Program-made: the position numbers and the translations under genes
Origin: Desulfatirhabdium butyrativorans DSM 18734
Lineage (GTDB): Bacteria; Desulfobacterota; Desulfobacteria; Desulfobacterales; Desulfatirhabdiaceae
NCBI RefSeq assembly: GCF_000429925.1
Contig: NZ_AUCU01000035.1
Location: forward strand, 1-50,340
DNA length: 50,340 bases
Direction: 5' to 3'
The notes under the pieces: model-generated
Databases searched by the model: none
Seen by the model: the letters and a program-made list of their open reading frames with translations, nothing else
What the model was told of the DNA's origin: nothing
Shown here: positions 7,174-16,750 of the stretch, in pieces
Layout of the letters: the number at the start of each line of letters is the position of its first letter
How positions within the stretch are numbered: the stretch's first letter is position 1

Positions 7174-8775
7174 ATGACCCCCCATCCATCTTCTCTGCCC
7201 CTGCAATCCTGGGTTCAGGAAATCCGTCTTTCGGAGCCATCCCTCAAGGACAACACGGCGGATGCCGATCGCCTCTGGCTTGCGCTCGCGGCACGCCTCG
7301 GCCCCTCCGAACAGCATCCTTCAACGGATTGGGACATCCTGTATTCCCTTCCCGACATGCTGCGAAAATCCGCCTATGCCGTTCAGGCCGTGCTCTTTCA
7401 CGACACGTTCCGCCCCGTGCTCGTCGACATACTGCCCCTTGCCGACCCATCCCCCGTTTACGGGATTGCGGTAGATTTGGGAACCACCCGGATCGTCATT
7501 CGGCTTGTCGATCTCAAGACCCGGTCCGTCTGCGGCGAGACGGCCTTCGACAATCCCCAGATTGCCATCGGACCGGACATTCTGAGCCGAGTCCATTACA
7601 GCAGCAACATCGATGGCGGACTCGAGCGTCTTCAGCAGGATGCAATCGATGGACTCAACCGGGAAATCGCCGGGCTCTGCTTGGCCGCCGGATCCAATCC
7701 GGAACGGGTGTTTCTGATGAGCGTTTCCGGAAACACCACGATGTCCCATTTCTTCCTGGGGCTTTCCCCCTACCATCTGATCCGGGAGCCCTATATTCCC
7801 GTCGTGAACCGGCCGCCGATCGTTTCAGCCAACCAACTGGGCCTGAAACTGCGTCCAACGGCCAAGGTTTTCGTATTCCCCAATATCGGCAGCTACTTCG
7901 GAGGCGATCTCATTTCCGGCATCCTGCATTCCGGGCTGCATCGCCGGGAGGAGACTGCTTTGCTGGTGGACGTCGGCACGAACGCCGAAGTCGTTCTGGG
8001 CAATGCTTCCTGGATGATGGCCTGCGCCGGGGCTGCAGGGCCGGCGCTCGAAGGCGGCGTCACCAGAATGGGCATGATGGCCGGAGCCGGCGCCATCGAC
8101 CGGGTGGATATCCATCCGGAAACCGGCCAACTGGTGATCCATACCATTGGCGATCAAAAACCCAAAGGCATCTGCGGCTCCGGCATCATCGATCTGGCCG
8201 CATGCCTATTTCGAAAAGGCTTCATCGATGTGCGGGGAAAACTCGTTCCTTCGGCTTGCGGTAATCGGCTCATGGATCGTGAGGGCATCCTGGCCTTCCG
8301 TATCGTGGATGCAAGCGATTCCGCCACAGGGGAGGCCCTTTTTCTGACCCAGGCGGATATCGACAGCCTGATCCGGTCGAAGGCCGCCATGTATACCATT
8401 CTGGAGACCCTGACGGCAACGGTCGGCATGACGCCGCAAGAGCTTCAAAGCGTCCTGATCGCAGGAACGTTCGGCATGTTCATCAACCCGGTTTCCGCCA
8501 TCACCATCGGCATGATCCCCGATCTACCCCTGGAGCGCTATCGGGCAATCGGCAATTCGAGCCTCGAAGGAGCGACTTTGGTACTGATCCAGCCCGAGGT
8601 AATGACCGAAATTCCCAATATTCAACGAAATATCACGTATATGGAACTCAATGTCAACGCCGATTTCATGAATCGATTCAGCGCGGCCAAGTTTCTGCCA
8701 CACACCGATCCGAAGTTGTTTCCTTCGGTGAATCGAAAACCCATCGACAATGCCGATGGTCCGGTTGCAAACTGA
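7174..8775 (+). CDS. RACo-like ASKHA ATPase (DUF4445) lacking the [2Fe-2S] domain
   Basis: From about residue 95 the protein has the ASKHA core of corrinoid-activation proteins: YGIAVDLGTTRIVIRL, VSGNTTMSHFFLG, LLVDVGTNAEVVLG, PKGICGSGIIDL, and a late VLIAGTFGMFINP. This matches the ATPase half of RACo/AcsV, which reductively reactivates the corrinoid iron-sulfur protein. A complete RACo is encoded at 26003-27964. Unlike that protein, this one has no ferredoxin domain: its first about 90 residues contain no cysteine cluster. It therefore cannot deliver electrons by itself in the known way. It may need a separate ferredoxin, serve a different corrinoid methyltransferase, or have another role. 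It stands alone, divergent from proC. Start ATG 7174 is the only good one. Confidence 0.8.
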   Translation: MTPHPSSLPLQSWVQEIRLSEPSLKDNTADADRLWLALAARLGPSEQHPSTDWDILYSLPDMLRKSAYAVQAVLFHDTFRPVLVDILPLADPSPVYGIAVDLGTTRIVIRLVDLKTRSVCGETAFDNPQIAIGPDILSRVHYSSNIDGGLERLQQDAIDGLNREIAGLCLAAGSNPERVFLMSVSGNTTMSHFFLGLSPYHLIREPYIPVVNRPPIVSANQLGLKLRPTAKVFVFPNIGSYFGGDLISGILHSGLHRREETALLVDVGTNAEVVLGNASWMMACAGAAGPALEGGVTRMGMMAGAGAIDRVDIHPETGQLVIHTIGDQKPKGICGSGIIDLAACLFRKGFIDVRGKLVPSACGNRLMDREGILAFRIVDASDSATGEALFLTQADIDSLIRSKAAMYTILETLTATVGMTPQELQSVLIAGTFGMFINPVSAITIGMIPDLPLERYRAIGNSSLEGATLVLIQPEVMTEIPNIQRNITYMELNVNADFMNRFSAAKFLPHTDPKLFPSVNRKPIDNADGPVAN

Positions 8776-8884
8776 CGATACAATCGAACCATCTCCGATA
8801 CGTCCACGAATCATCCCGGCCCTGCCTCCGGCGGAGGCCAGGCGAAAAACGGGATTTCCGTTCAAGCGCTTTATGCCAAGCGGC

Positions 8885-8940
8885 CCATAACCTATAGCCC
8901 ATAGCCCATAGCCTATAGCCCATAGCCTATAGCCCATTTC
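8885..8940. repeat. 7-bp tandem array (CYATAGC)
   Basis: Eight consecutive heptamers: CCATAAC, CTATAGC, CCATAGC, CCATAGC, CTATAGC, CCATAGC, CTATAGC, CCATTTC. The array ends just before the ftsH ribosome-binding site (GAGGAG near 8942). A three-unit array of the complementary family lies at 14565-14585. Confidence 0.9.
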
Positions 8941-8955
8941 AGAGGAGCACCATTC

Positions 8956-10752
8956 ATGGAAAAACACCACAAATTCTCGATCGGGTATATTCTGCTGGCA
9001 GTATGGGGGGTACTCATCCTGCAGAATATGCTCACCTCCGCCTTGTCCATCCAGACCATACCTTACAGCGAATTCATTCGATTGCTCAAACAGAACAAGA
9101 TCACCGAAATCGCCATCAGCGCCAACCAGATTCAGGGGAAAAAGCTGATGGACGACGGGAAAACAGAATTGTTTCGAACGGTTCGGGTCGACCCCGATCT
9201 TTCGAACATGCTCGAACAATACCACGTCACCTTCAAGGGAGAGGTCGAATCCACCCTGTTGCGGGACTTGCTATCCTGGTTCATGCCCATCCTCATTTTT
9301 TTCGGCATCTGGTACGTGATTTTCCGAAAAATGCAGGGGGCTCAGGCCGGTTTCATGATGCTGGGCAAGAACAAGGCCAAAATCTACATGGAAAACGAAC
9401 TGGATGTCCGCTTCGATGACGTGGCGGGCGTCGATGAGGCGAAAGCCGAACTGGTTGAAATCGTGGAATTTCTCAAACAACCGGAACGGTATACCCGAAT
9501 CGGCGGCAAAATGCCCAAGGGGATTCTGCTCGTCGGCCCGCCCGGATCCGGTAAAACGCTTCTGGCAAAGGCCGTGGCCGGTGAGAGCAAGGTTCCCTTC
9601 TTTTCGATGAGCGGCAGCGAATTCGTGGAAATGTTCGTGGGGCTTGGCGCCGCGAGGGTTCGTGATCTGTTCGTTCAGGCCAAGGAAAAGGCGCCCTGCA
9701 TCATTTTCATCGACGAGCTCGATGCGCTGGGCAAGGCCCGCGGCTTTGGCGCCATGGGCGGGCATGATGAGCGGGAGCAAACCCTGAACCAGTTGCTGGT
9801 CGAAATGGACGGTTTCGATTCTCGGGTCGGGGTCATTCTGATGGCGGCCACCAACCGCCCCGAAATCCTGGATCCGGCGCTTCTCAGACCCGGCAGATTC
9901 GACCGGCAGGTCCTGGTGGACCGGCCCGACAAGAAGGGGCGTGAGGATATTCTCCGGGTGCATCTCAAGAAAACCCCTGTGGAGCCGGATGTGGATGTGG
10001 AAAAGATAGCGGCCATGACATCGGGCATGGTGGGCGCGGATCTGGAGAACCTGATCAACGAGGCCACCCTGCTCGCGGCCAGAAAAGACAAGGAAACCGT
10101 CGGCATGGCGGAATTCACCGAAGCCGTCGAACGGATCATCGCCGGGCTCGAAAAGAAGAACCGCCTGATCAATCCGGACGAGAAAAAGATTGTCGCCTAT
10201 CATGAACTCGGGCATGCCCTGGTGGCCATGGCGCTTCCGGGAACCGATCCCGTCCAGAAAATCACCATCATTCCGAGAGGCATTGCGGCCCTCGGCTATA
10301 CCATGCAGGTGCCGACCGAGGATCGCTTTCTGATGAGGCAATCGGAGCTCCTGAACAAGATCGCCACCCTTCTTGGCGGCCGGGCGGCCGAATCCATCAT
10401 TTTCGAAGAAATTTCCACAGGCGCTCACAACGACTTGGCCAGGGCAACCGACATTGCACGCAGCATGGTTCGGGAATACGGCATGAGCCCGAAAATGGGG
10501 CAGGTCTATTTCGCCAAGGGTCAGCGCTCCCCGTTTCTGGGTGTGGCGCCTGAAGGCCCCAACGAATACAGCGAGGCAACGGCCCAGTTGATCGACGACG
10601 AAATACGCGCCATCATTGCGGCCCAGTATGAAAAGGCAACGGAGCTTCTGCGCCAACGGAAGCCGGTGCTCGACAAAGCCGCCCAGCTTCTGCTGGAAAA
10701 GGAAACCATCGAAGGAGAAGAGCTTGAGGCGTTGATTCAATCCGCATCCTGA
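8956..10752 (+). CDS. ftsH: ATP-dependent zinc metalloprotease FtsH
   Basis: Membrane-anchored AAA protease that degrades damaged membrane proteins and regulators. The order is: short N-terminus, membrane helix about 8-28, periplasmic part, membrane helix about 108-124, then AAA. The Walker A is GPPGSGKT (194-201) and the Walker [12 protein letters not shown] (249-259). The second region of homology ends in RPGRFDR. The zinc site is HELGH (416-420), a conservative variant of the usual HEAGH, and the downstream [11 protein letters not shown] supplies the third ligand. At 598 residues it lacks the long disordered C-terminal tail of E. coli FtsH. A GAGGAG site lies 8-10 nt before the ATG. The heptamer array directly upstream could influence expression. 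Confidence 0.95.
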   Translation: MEKHHKFSIGYILLAVWGVLILQNMLTSALSIQTIPYSEFIRLLKQNKITEIAISANQIQGKKLMDDGKTELFRTVRVDPDLSNMLEQYHVTFKGEVESTLLRDLLSWFMPILIFFGIWYVIFRKMQGAQAGFMMLGKNKAKIYMENELDVRFDDVAGVDEAKAELVEIVEFLKQPERYTRIGGKMPKGILLVGPPGSGKTLLAKAVAGESKVPFFSMSGSEFVEMFVGLGAARVRDLFVQAKEKAPCIIFIDELDALGKARGFGAMGGHDEREQTLNQLLVEMDGFDSRVGVILMAATNRPEILDPALLRPGRFDRQVLVDRPDKKGREDILRVHLKKTPVEPDVDVEKIAAMTSGMVGADLENLINEATLLAARKDKETVGMAEFTEAVERIIAGLEKKNRLINPDEKKIVAYHELGHALVAMALPGTDPVQKITIIPRGIAALGYTMQVPTEDRFLMRQSELLNKIATLLGGRAAESIIFEEISTGAHNDLARATDIARSMVREYGMSPKMGQVYFAKGQRSPFLGVAPEGPNEYSEATAQLIDDEIRAIIAAQYEKATELLRQRKPVLDKAAQLLLEKETIEGEELEALIQSAS

Positions 10753-10832
10753 CACTGGATGGATCGATTCCGGCAGGCTTTGCGGATTCGCCTGCTCCGC
10801 AGCGACCGAAACACAGAAAAAGGAAGGTTGTC

Positions 10833-11621
10833 ATGGGCCTGAAAGAGAATTGGCTCCAAAAAATGGCCATCGATCGGTTGAGCAACAAGGCGATCCTGTC
10901 CATCGGCGCTTCTGACGGAGGGAGCAAACTCGACAGGGATGCCGTGCGGGAACTTCTGTCCATCGCCGGCTACACGCACCGCAGGGAGCGTGATCTCGAC
11001 ATCTACCTTCCCCGGCCGGAGGCAGCCTCACAGGATATTCTGGTGCTCGACAATGCGCTGGGATTCTACCGGACGGACATCGCGGACATCGCCCTCCGTA
11101 AAAGCCCGACCGTCAAAGAAATGGTGAGCATCCGCAATGCCATCAAGATTTTGAACGACAAGGATGTCCTGATCAGCAGGAAAGCCGATTCGATCGGGCG
11201 CCTTCAACAAGAGGCCATTGGAACACTCGATCTGCAGATCACCGAAGCTGGGCTGGACGAAATGCTTGCGGATGCGCGGGAATCGCTACACAACAAATAC
11301 GGTGAGGGTGTGGAGGAAGTGCTGGTAATCCTGGCGGACATGCTCGGGTTCCAGGTCGATCCCAGGCCCTTCGGGCTCGATCACCACCGGGTGATCGGCA
11401 GGGTGTCGAGTACACGGGCAGGCGATGCCGCCCTTTTTCCGGCGGCTGTCTTCGGCAGAATCCACAACCGCCTGATCTGGTTGCTGAAGCCGATCTCCGC
11501 CGCCGATCCCGAAACCGTCAAGCGCTACAAAACCCTGACGGCATCCCCCGATCTCAGCATGGTCCTGGTTGATGAAGACGCCCTGCAGGCGCTGAAAGAC
11601 CAGGCCATGCGGAAAAGCTGA
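10833..11621 (+). CDS. conserved-looking hypothetical protein downstream of ftsH
   Basis: A 262-residue soluble protein with AAGGAAGG ribosome site before the ATG. It has no signal peptide, membrane helix or cysteine motif. Mixed alpha/beta composition with long helical stretches (about residues 85-160) and a basic C-terminus. It follows ftsH by 80 bp on the same strand, so a shared transcript is likely and a link to FtsH is conceivable. I do not recognise a family and assign no function. Confidence 0.6.
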   Translation: MGLKENWLQKMAIDRLSNKAILSIGASDGGSKLDRDAVRELLSIAGYTHRRERDLDIYLPRPEAASQDILVLDNALGFYRTDIADIALRKSPTVKEMVSIRNAIKILNDKDVLISRKADSIGRLQQEAIGTLDLQITEAGLDEMLADARESLHNKYGEGVEEVLVILADMLGFQVDPRPFGLDHHRVIGRVSSTRAGDAALFPAAVFGRIHNRLIWLLKPISAADPETVKRYKTLTASPDLSMVLVDEDALQALKDQAMRKS

Positions 11622-11785
11622 ACCCGCCGGGGATCGCTGGGTCAGGCGTTTTGAATGAGCCTGCCATATAGCTGCAAGCTTCCAATGGGATCGGGCTTTC
11701 TTGATAGATCGGAATCCGCCCAACCCTTGCGATATCGGGCGGCTGTCCTGTGTTCCGCAGGATTTCACGCTGTATCGCAAAATTG

Positions 11786-11833
11786 CCTGTCCGCAGGCGG
11801 CGCACTGCTCCAAATAGGCCTTTCCGTTCAGGC
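11786..11833. repeat. partial copy of the TCTGAACG inverted-repeat element
   Basis: CCTGTCCGCAGGCGGCGCACTGC and CCAAATAGG-CTTTCCGTTCAGGC match one side of the elements at 28241-28322 and 39848-39930. The left arm is missing or too degraded to see. Its right end overlaps the stop codon of the epimerase gene. Confidence 0.7.
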
Positions 11834-12862
11834 GGAATAATACTCCCGATACCACTCGACAAATCGGGCGATGCCGGTCTGAAGCGGTGTAGCCGGCCGG
11901 AACCCCGCATCCCGCATCAGATCATCCACATCGGCGTAGGTTGCAGGCACATCTCCCGGTTGCAGATCCATGTAGATTTTCCGGGCGGTCTTTCCCAGGC
12001 AAGCCTCGATCGTTTCAATGAAATGGCTCAAAGTCACCGGCTGATTGTTGCCGATATTGTAAATGCGGTAGGGCGCCTTCGATGTGCCCGGATCGGGATG
12101 ATCACTGTCCCACTCGGCGTTTGGCTCGGGAAGCCTGCCCATGATGCGCACAACGCCCTCGACGATATCGTCGATATAGGTGAAATCCCGCTGCATGTTG
12201 CCATGGTTGAACACCCGGATCGGCTCGTCGTTCAGGATGGCCCTGGTGAAGAGGAACAAGGCCATGTCGGGTCTCCCCCAGGGACCGTACACCGTGAAGA
12301 ATCGAAGCCCGGTGCACGGCAGACGATACAGGTGGCTGTAGGTATGGGCCATCAGTTCGTTGGCTTTTTTCGTCGCCGCATAGAGGGATACCGGATGATC
12401 CACGTTGTGATGGACGGAAAACGGCATGAAGGTATTGGCCCCGTATACCGAGCTCGAGGATGCGAAAACGAGATGCTTCACGCCGCGGTGTCGACAGCCT
12501 TCCAGGACATTCAGAAAACCGACGAGATTGGTATCGACATAAGCCCTCGGATTGGTGAGGGAATAGCGAACGCCCGCCTGGGCCGCCAGATTGACGACGA
12601 CATCGGGTTTTTCGGAGGCGAACACCCCGTCGATGGCTTTCTCATCGGTCAAATCCACCCGGTGAAAGGAGAAGCGCTGGTCTTTGGACAGGCGTTTCAG
12701 CCGATCTTCCTTGAGCTTTGGATCGTAGTAATCGTTCAGATTGTCGATGCCGATAACGGGCAATCCCGCCTGCAGCAGCCGGTTGGAAAGATGAAACCCG
12801 ATGAATCCCGCCGCTCCGGTAACCAGCACCCGGTGAAATACCCAGTTCGAACCTGTCGTCAT
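11828..12862 (-). CDS. NAD-dependent sugar epimerase, UDP-glucuronate 4-epimerase type
   Basis: Extended short-chain dehydrogenase: [19 protein letters not shown] binds NAD, and the catalytic set is SSSSVYG with YAATKKANE. Stretches such as [48 protein letters not shown] and [13 protein letters not shown] are those of CapI/LspL-type UDP-glucuronate 4-epimerases, which make UDP-galacturonate for envelope polysaccharide. Its start overlaps the oleC stop by 4 nt, where an oleD (also an SDR) might be expected. The sequence nevertheless looks like a sugar epimerase, not OleD. The last codons and the TGA come from a dispersed repeat, so the C-terminus may be slightly altered. At 344 residues the length is normal. 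Confidence 0.85.
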   Translation of the reverse strand: MTTGSNWVFHRVLVTGAAGFIGFHLSNRLLQAGLPVIGIDNLNDYYDPKLKEDRLKRLSKDQRFSFHRVDLTDEKAIDGVFASEKPDVVVNLAAQAGVRYSLTNPRAYVDTNLVGFLNVLEGCRHRGVKHLVFASSSSVYGANTFMPFSVHHNVDHPVSLYAATKKANELMAHTYSHLYRLPCTGLRFFTVYGPWGRPDMALFLFTRAILNDEPIRVFNHGNMQRDFTYIDDIVEGVVRIMGRLPEPNAEWDSDHPDPGTSKAPYRIYNIGNNQPVTLSHFIETIEACLGKTARKIYMDLQPGDVPATYADVDDLMRDAGFRPATPLQTGIARFVEWYREYYSA

Positions 12863-14547
12863 GATGCCTCCGCGTTGTCGATCTTGCCCCGAAGCTTTTT
12901 CTCGGCCCAGAGCGCCAGCGCTTCCCGGTTGATTTTTGCATTGTGCCGCACATCGACCGGAAATGCGCCGGGAAACAACACATGCCGGATGTCCTGGACC
13001 AAGGGATGACGGGATGCCGTTTCAAGCAGCTCCTGCTCGAGCTGTTTCAGATCGATCGGGGAATCCCCCATGACCGGCTCGATACAGATGGCAGGCGTCT
13101 GATCGGGCGGTTGCCCGACACCGACCAGGGCGCTTCGAAACACATTCGGGTGCTGATTGAAAATCGCTTCGCAAGGAATGGTGTATAATTCCCCTTTCCG
13201 CGTCTGAACCCGGTGCGATTTTCTGCCGCAGAACCAGAGCCTTCCCTGGCTGTCGAACCATCCGAGATCGCCCATGCGATGCCATAGCGTCTGACCGTCC
13301 TGAATCTTGTGCAGAGCGCTCATCTCCGGATCCTCGAAATACTGCCTGCTGACCAGATCGCCACTGACCACGATTTCTCCGACTTCAGCCCTGTCCATCA
13401 CAAGCTGCTCATGCCATTTGGCAATGGGCTGATCGGTGATTTTGATGACATTCATCCGAACGCCGGCCAGCGGTCTTCCGACACAGATACCATATCCGTT
13501 TCGGGTAAGCGAAACCGTCTCTCCCAAAATTTCCCGACTCCCGATCGAGGTGACCGGGACGGCTTCGGTCGCACCGTAAGGGGTGTGGATTTCAACGCCA
13601 TCGGCCAGCATCCGGGAGAATGTCTCGATGGTATCGGCCGGAACCGGCGCCCCGGCAGAAACGACGCGTTTGAGGGAGTGCAGGCCGATCTTGTTCTGCG
13701 CCCCATATTCGCCGATCCTGCGCAACAAGGCGGGGGAAGCGAACATGTTCGTCACACCCTGGCTCAGAATCACCTCGATGATCCCTTGCGGATCGGCCTC
13801 CGCCGGTTTCGTGAAATCCATCTCGGGAATGACCGCCGTCATGCCGAGAGCGGGATCGAAAAGTGCAAACAGCGGGAAGGTCGCCAGATCGATTTCGTCT
13901 GGCGCGATATGAAAATGGGATCGGATGGTTCGGATCTGGGCGTCGAAATTGCCGTGCGTGTAGACAGCCCCCTTCGCTGGACCTGTAGAGCCGGAGGTGA
14001 ACAGGATCGCCGCCTTGTCGCTTCGCTGGGTGGTCGCAACCGGATACGAGCTCCAGGGCAGGTAAAAAAGCTCCCGCAACGTATACCCCCCCCAAAACCA
14101 GCGCGGACCCGCCGTCACATTCACCCGAACGCTCCGGAACGCCGATCGGTTCAGAACTCTTGCGACATGGGCTTCCGGCACACCGATAAACGCTTCCGGG
14201 GCGCATTTGCGGATACACTGAAGCATCCCTTCCTTTCCCATGCCCGGATCGATGACGATGGGAATGGCCCCGGTCTTGAACAGGGCAAACACCAGTGTGA
14301 AGAAATCGATCCCGGGCCGGACCATGAGCAAGGTTTTCACGCCTTTGGAAAGACCGATGGAATCGAGCCCGTGCGCCAGGCAGTCCGATTCCATGTCGAG
14401 TTGACGGAACGTCAGATGGGTAAAGGTGAGTCTGCCCTGATCGTCCCGTCCCGAAGGACATACGACGGCCCGCTTGTAGGGCCTCTCCTTGGCCATGTTC
14501 ACGAGGAGCGATGCGACATTGAACAATTTGTCGGAAGAAGGATTCAT
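12859..14547 (-). CDS. oleC: OleC-type beta-lactone synthetase
   Basis: AMP-forming ligase family. OleC activates a 2-alkyl-3-hydroxy acid with ATP and closes it to a beta-lactone, the third step of head-to-head olefin synthesis. The ATP loop is [20 protein letters not shown], the adenine motif HTPYGATEA, and the hinge region [17 protein letters not shown]. The C-terminal lysine motif is in [13 protein letters not shown]. The opening [17 protein letters not shown], the HGNFDAQ after the loop, and 562 residues fit OleC rather than a general acyl-CoA ligase. It overlaps the epimerase by 4 nt. A 234-bp repeat-rich spacer separates it from oleB, so it may have its own promoter or depend on read-through. 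Confidence 0.87.
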   Translation of the reverse strand: MNPSSDKLFNVASLLVNMAKERPYKRAVVCPSGRDDQGRLTFTHLTFRQLDMESDCLAHGLDSIGLSKGVKTLLMVRPGIDFFTLVFALFKTGAIPIVIDPGMGKEGMLQCIRKCAPEAFIGVPEAHVARVLNRSAFRSVRVNVTAGPRWFWGGYTLRELFYLPWSSYPVATTQRSDKAAILFTSGSTGPAKGAVYTHGNFDAQIRTIRSHFHIAPDEIDLATFPLFALFDPALGMTAVIPEMDFTKPAEADPQGIIEVILSQGVTNMFASPALLRRIGEYGAQNKIGLHSLKRVVSAGAPVPADTIETFSRMLADGVEIHTPYGATEAVPVTSIGSREILGETVSLTRNGYGICVGRPLAGVRMNVIKITDQPIAKWHEQLVMDRAEVGEIVVSGDLVSRQYFEDPEMSALHKIQDGQTLWHRMGDLGWFDSQGRLWFCGRKSHRVQTRKGELYTIPCEAIFNQHPNVFRSALVGVGQPPDQTPAICIEPVMGDSPIDLKQLEQELLETASRHPLVQDIRHVLFPGAFPVDVRHNAKINREALALWAEKKLRGKIDNAEAS

Positions 14548-14562
14548 GGGATTATCCTGGTT

Positions 14563-14648
14563 GGGCTATGGGCGATAGGCGATAGTTTGGTGGTTTTCGA
14601 CCTATTTTCATCTGGGTTCAGTTTTAAGGGTTAAGGGTTAAGGGTTAA
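14563..14648. repeat. two adjacent 7-bp tandem arrays
   Basis: At 14565-14585: GCTATGG, GCGATAG, GCGATAG, which is the complementary family of the array before ftsH. At 14621-14648: GTTTTAA then three GGGTTAA units, the same heptamers as the large array at 27978-28089. Both lie in the oleC-oleB spacer. Confidence 0.85.
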
Positions 14649-14651
14649 GAG

Positions 14652-14762
14652 GTGGATGGAAACGTTTTGCTTTTGCAGGGGCAGCCCTATGTGGCCGCCC
14701 TTCCGGAAGCAAGGATCGTATTTTCATCCTCCGGGGGCGACACCCCTCGTCATGACCATTGA
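14652..14762. repeat. composite intergenic element, copy 1
   Basis: GGATGG-AACGTTTTG and TTTTG-AGGGGC at 14652-14687 match 28094-28121. The stretch 14705-14762 (GGATCG-ATTTTCATC, CCGGGGG, CCCCTCG-CATGA-CATT) matches 23914-23969 at about 80% by eye. The element fills the end of the oleC-oleB spacer and stops just before the 3' end of oleB. Confidence 0.65.
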
Positions 14763-14781
14763 TGATGATCGATTCGATATA

Positions 14782-15690
14782 TCAGGTCGCCGTTCTTTTC
14801 AAGAATTTCCGAATCGTCTTTCCCGCTTGTTGCGGTTCGTCCTCCAGCAGATAATGCCCCGCATCCGGATAGACGGCGGTTTCGGAATGGGGGAGCCGCC
14901 GTTTCCATTCGAGCAGATAATCCCGGTCGAACACGGCGTCCCGCAGTCCCCAGGCCAACAGAACCGGAATGCGTGCCAATTCGCCGATCCGTCCATCCAG
15001 CCAGGCAAGCATCGGCCAGGATGGATCTTCGGGACATACCGGGATGTCCATGACGAAACGATAGACCGCTTCCCGGTTCCGCAGTTTGCGATAGGGAGCC
15101 GTATAGCCATTCATGGCCTGGATGGAAAGGGGTTGGACAGCACCGAGGAAGAGAGCCGATATCACGAATGCATTCAATTTCAGCACCAGGAGTCTGGCCA
15201 GCTTCGGGTGGCTGCGCACGATGCTCAGCCGAAACGGGAGCCCCTTGTTTTTGGGCGGAAAGAACGCCGCCGTATTCATCAGCACCATCCCGCGAACCCA
15301 ATCGGGATGACGAAGTGCAAGCGCCACACCGATCGCTCCCCCCCAGTCGTGGGCAATCACCGTCATCGGCCTTTTCAGACCAACGGATTCGACAAATCGC
15401 TCCATGTCCTCGATGCGGCGCTCCAGGGTAAACGGGTAGGTCCCAGTCGCCGGGCGCTCCGAGAGCCCGCATCCGATATGATCCGGAACCACCGTTCGAA
15501 ACGACGGGGACAGCTCCCGGACGAGGCTTCGATAAAAGAAGGACCAGGTCGGATTGCCGTGCAGCATCAGAACGGCTGGTCCATCGCCTTCATCGACATA
15601 ATGGCACCGAAGCCCGCTCACGTCGACTTCGTGCGGCGCAAACGGAAATGCTTCCGCAAACGGATATCTGCAAATCGAAAGATTTCCCAT
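14782..15690 (-). CDS. oleB: OleB-type alpha/beta-hydrolase, beta-lactone decarboxylase
   Basis: Haloalkane-dehalogenase-like fold. OleB breaks the cis-beta-lactone made by OleC into an olefin and CO2. The oxyanion motif is HGNPTWSFFYRSL, the nucleophile Asp is in AHDWGGAIG, the GCGLSERP loop follows the first motif, and the catalytic His is in DAGHYLLEDEP. The 302-residue length and the cap (NTAAFFPPKNKGLP) match OleB more closely than true dehalogenases, and the neighbours oleA and oleC settle the assignment. Its start is 19 nt from the oleA stop. In some bacteria oleB and oleC are fused; here they are separate. Confidence 0.87.
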   Translation of the reverse strand: MGNLSICRYPFAEAFPFAPHEVDVSGLRCHYVDEGDGPAVLMLHGNPTWSFFYRSLVRELSPSFRTVVPDHIGCGLSERPATGTYPFTLERRIEDMERFVESVGLKRPMTVIAHDWGGAIGVALALRHPDWVRGMVLMNTAAFFPPKNKGLPFRLSIVRSHPKLARLLVLKLNAFVISALFLGAVQPLSIQAMNGYTAPYRKLRNREAVYRFVMDIPVCPEDPSWPMLAWLDGRIGELARIPVLLAWGLRDAVFDRDYLLEWKRRLPHSETAVYPDAGHYLLEDEPQQAGKTIRKFLKRTAT

Positions 15691-15709
15691 CGTTTATTCC
15701 CTGTTGCAA

Positions 15710-16750
15710 TCACCACCGGATCGCGAGCATCAGACAATTGAGGCCGCTGCCGATTCCGAGAAACCCCACCCGGTCGCCCGCTTCCAGAAATCCCCGCTCG
15801 TCCGCAATGGCCGCTGTCATCGGCAGGGAGACGGTTCCGATGTTCCCGAGATGGGCAAACGTCGAAAACTCCCTCTCCTGCGAAATTCCCAGGGCATCGA
15901 GAATGGCCCGCTGATGGGCCGCACCCACCTGGTGGCAGACGACCTTGTCGGGACCACCAGGCCCCCAGCCCGAAGTTTCCAGAAATTCCCGATAGGTTTC
16001 GACGCCGAGCTTTACCCCGTTTTGCAGCACGCCGATCGAATCGGTTTCCATGAAATGGTCCTGATTCGCCGGGAAACCCGTATCCGGCCCCCAGCAGCAG
16101 AGACGGTGCCACTGGACGGCATTGCGGATCACCCCGCCAATGAGACGGTGCCCCTGTCGAAGCCGGTCTGCACGGGCCAGCGCAACGGCCACGGCCCCCG
16201 ATCCGCCCGTCAGGGTGGCTACGGTTTTCCGGAACAGGGCCATGTCGGGGGCAGCATTCAGGCCATCGATCACCCGATCGATGATGTCTTTCGATGTTTC
16301 GCAGGAAACGACCAGCCCGGCTTCGATCTGGTCAAGCTCGATGGCGTTTGCCACATGCACCATGCCGTTGAGCACCCCGAGGCAGGCATTCGAGATGTCA
16401 TGAACATGGGTTTGGGGCGTCAGCCCCAAATCATGGGCGACTGCGCAGGCTGTGGCTGGCTCCAGCTGGTCGCGGCATACCCCGGCATAGACGAGCATGC
16501 CGATGGTCTTCCGGTCGATTCCCGCATTTTCCAGGGCTTTTTCCGCGGCTCGGGCCGCTCCTTCATGCATCGTCATGCCCGGCCCCCAGAAGCGTCTTTC
16601 CTCGATACCGGTCAGCAGGGCAAGCTGCCCCTGCTGCAGATGCATGGCGGCATAGGCCCGGGAAAGCCGGTTTTCGATGTCCTCCGATGTCAGCACATGC
16701 GGGGCAAGCTCATAGCCGAGTCCAGCAAGTACAACATTTCGATATCTCAT
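15710..16750 (-). CDS. oleA: OleA-type thiolase, head-to-head acyl-CoA condensation
   Basis: Condenses two fatty acyl thioesters to a 2-alkyl-3-keto acid, the committing step of ole hydrocarbon synthesis. Thiolase-fold residues: nucleophile Cys123 in DISNACLGV, His273 in VCHQVG, Asn303 in HLGNIGT. Glu97 in LEPATAC corresponds to the glutamate special to OleA (Glu117 of Xanthomonas OleA) and is absent from FabH. The late GIGSGLNCLMLAI is also typical. Length is 346 residues. The start overlaps the stop of the giant synthase by 4 nt (ATGA), so the acyl-chain maker and the condensing enzyme are translationally coupled. Confidence 0.9.
   Translation of the reverse strand: MRYRNVVLAGLGYELAPHVLTSEDIENRLSRAYAAMHLQQGQLALLTGIEERRFWGPGMTMHEGAARAAEKALENAGIDRKTIGMLVYAGVCRDQLEPATACAVAHDLGLTPQTHVHDISNACLGVLNGMVHVANAIELDQIEAGLVVSCETSKDIIDRVIDGLNAAPDMALFRKTVATLTGGSGAVAVALARADRLRQGHRLIGGVIRNAVQWHRLCCWGPDTGFPANQDHFMETDSIGVLQNGVKLGVETYREFLETSGWGPGGPDKVVCHQVGAAHQRAILDALGISQEREFSTFAHLGNIGTVSLPMTAAIADERGFLEAGDRVGFLGIGSGLNCLMLAIRW

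Noticed and set aside
9271-10755. 494-codon open frame on the minus strand opposite ftsH
   Set aside because: The plus strand encodes a complete FtsH with all motifs; the antisense frame has no family features and reflects codon bias.
11828-12862. Assignment of the SDR gene as oleD
   Set aside because: Sequence blocks are those of UDP-glucuronate 4-epimerases; position alone is not enough.
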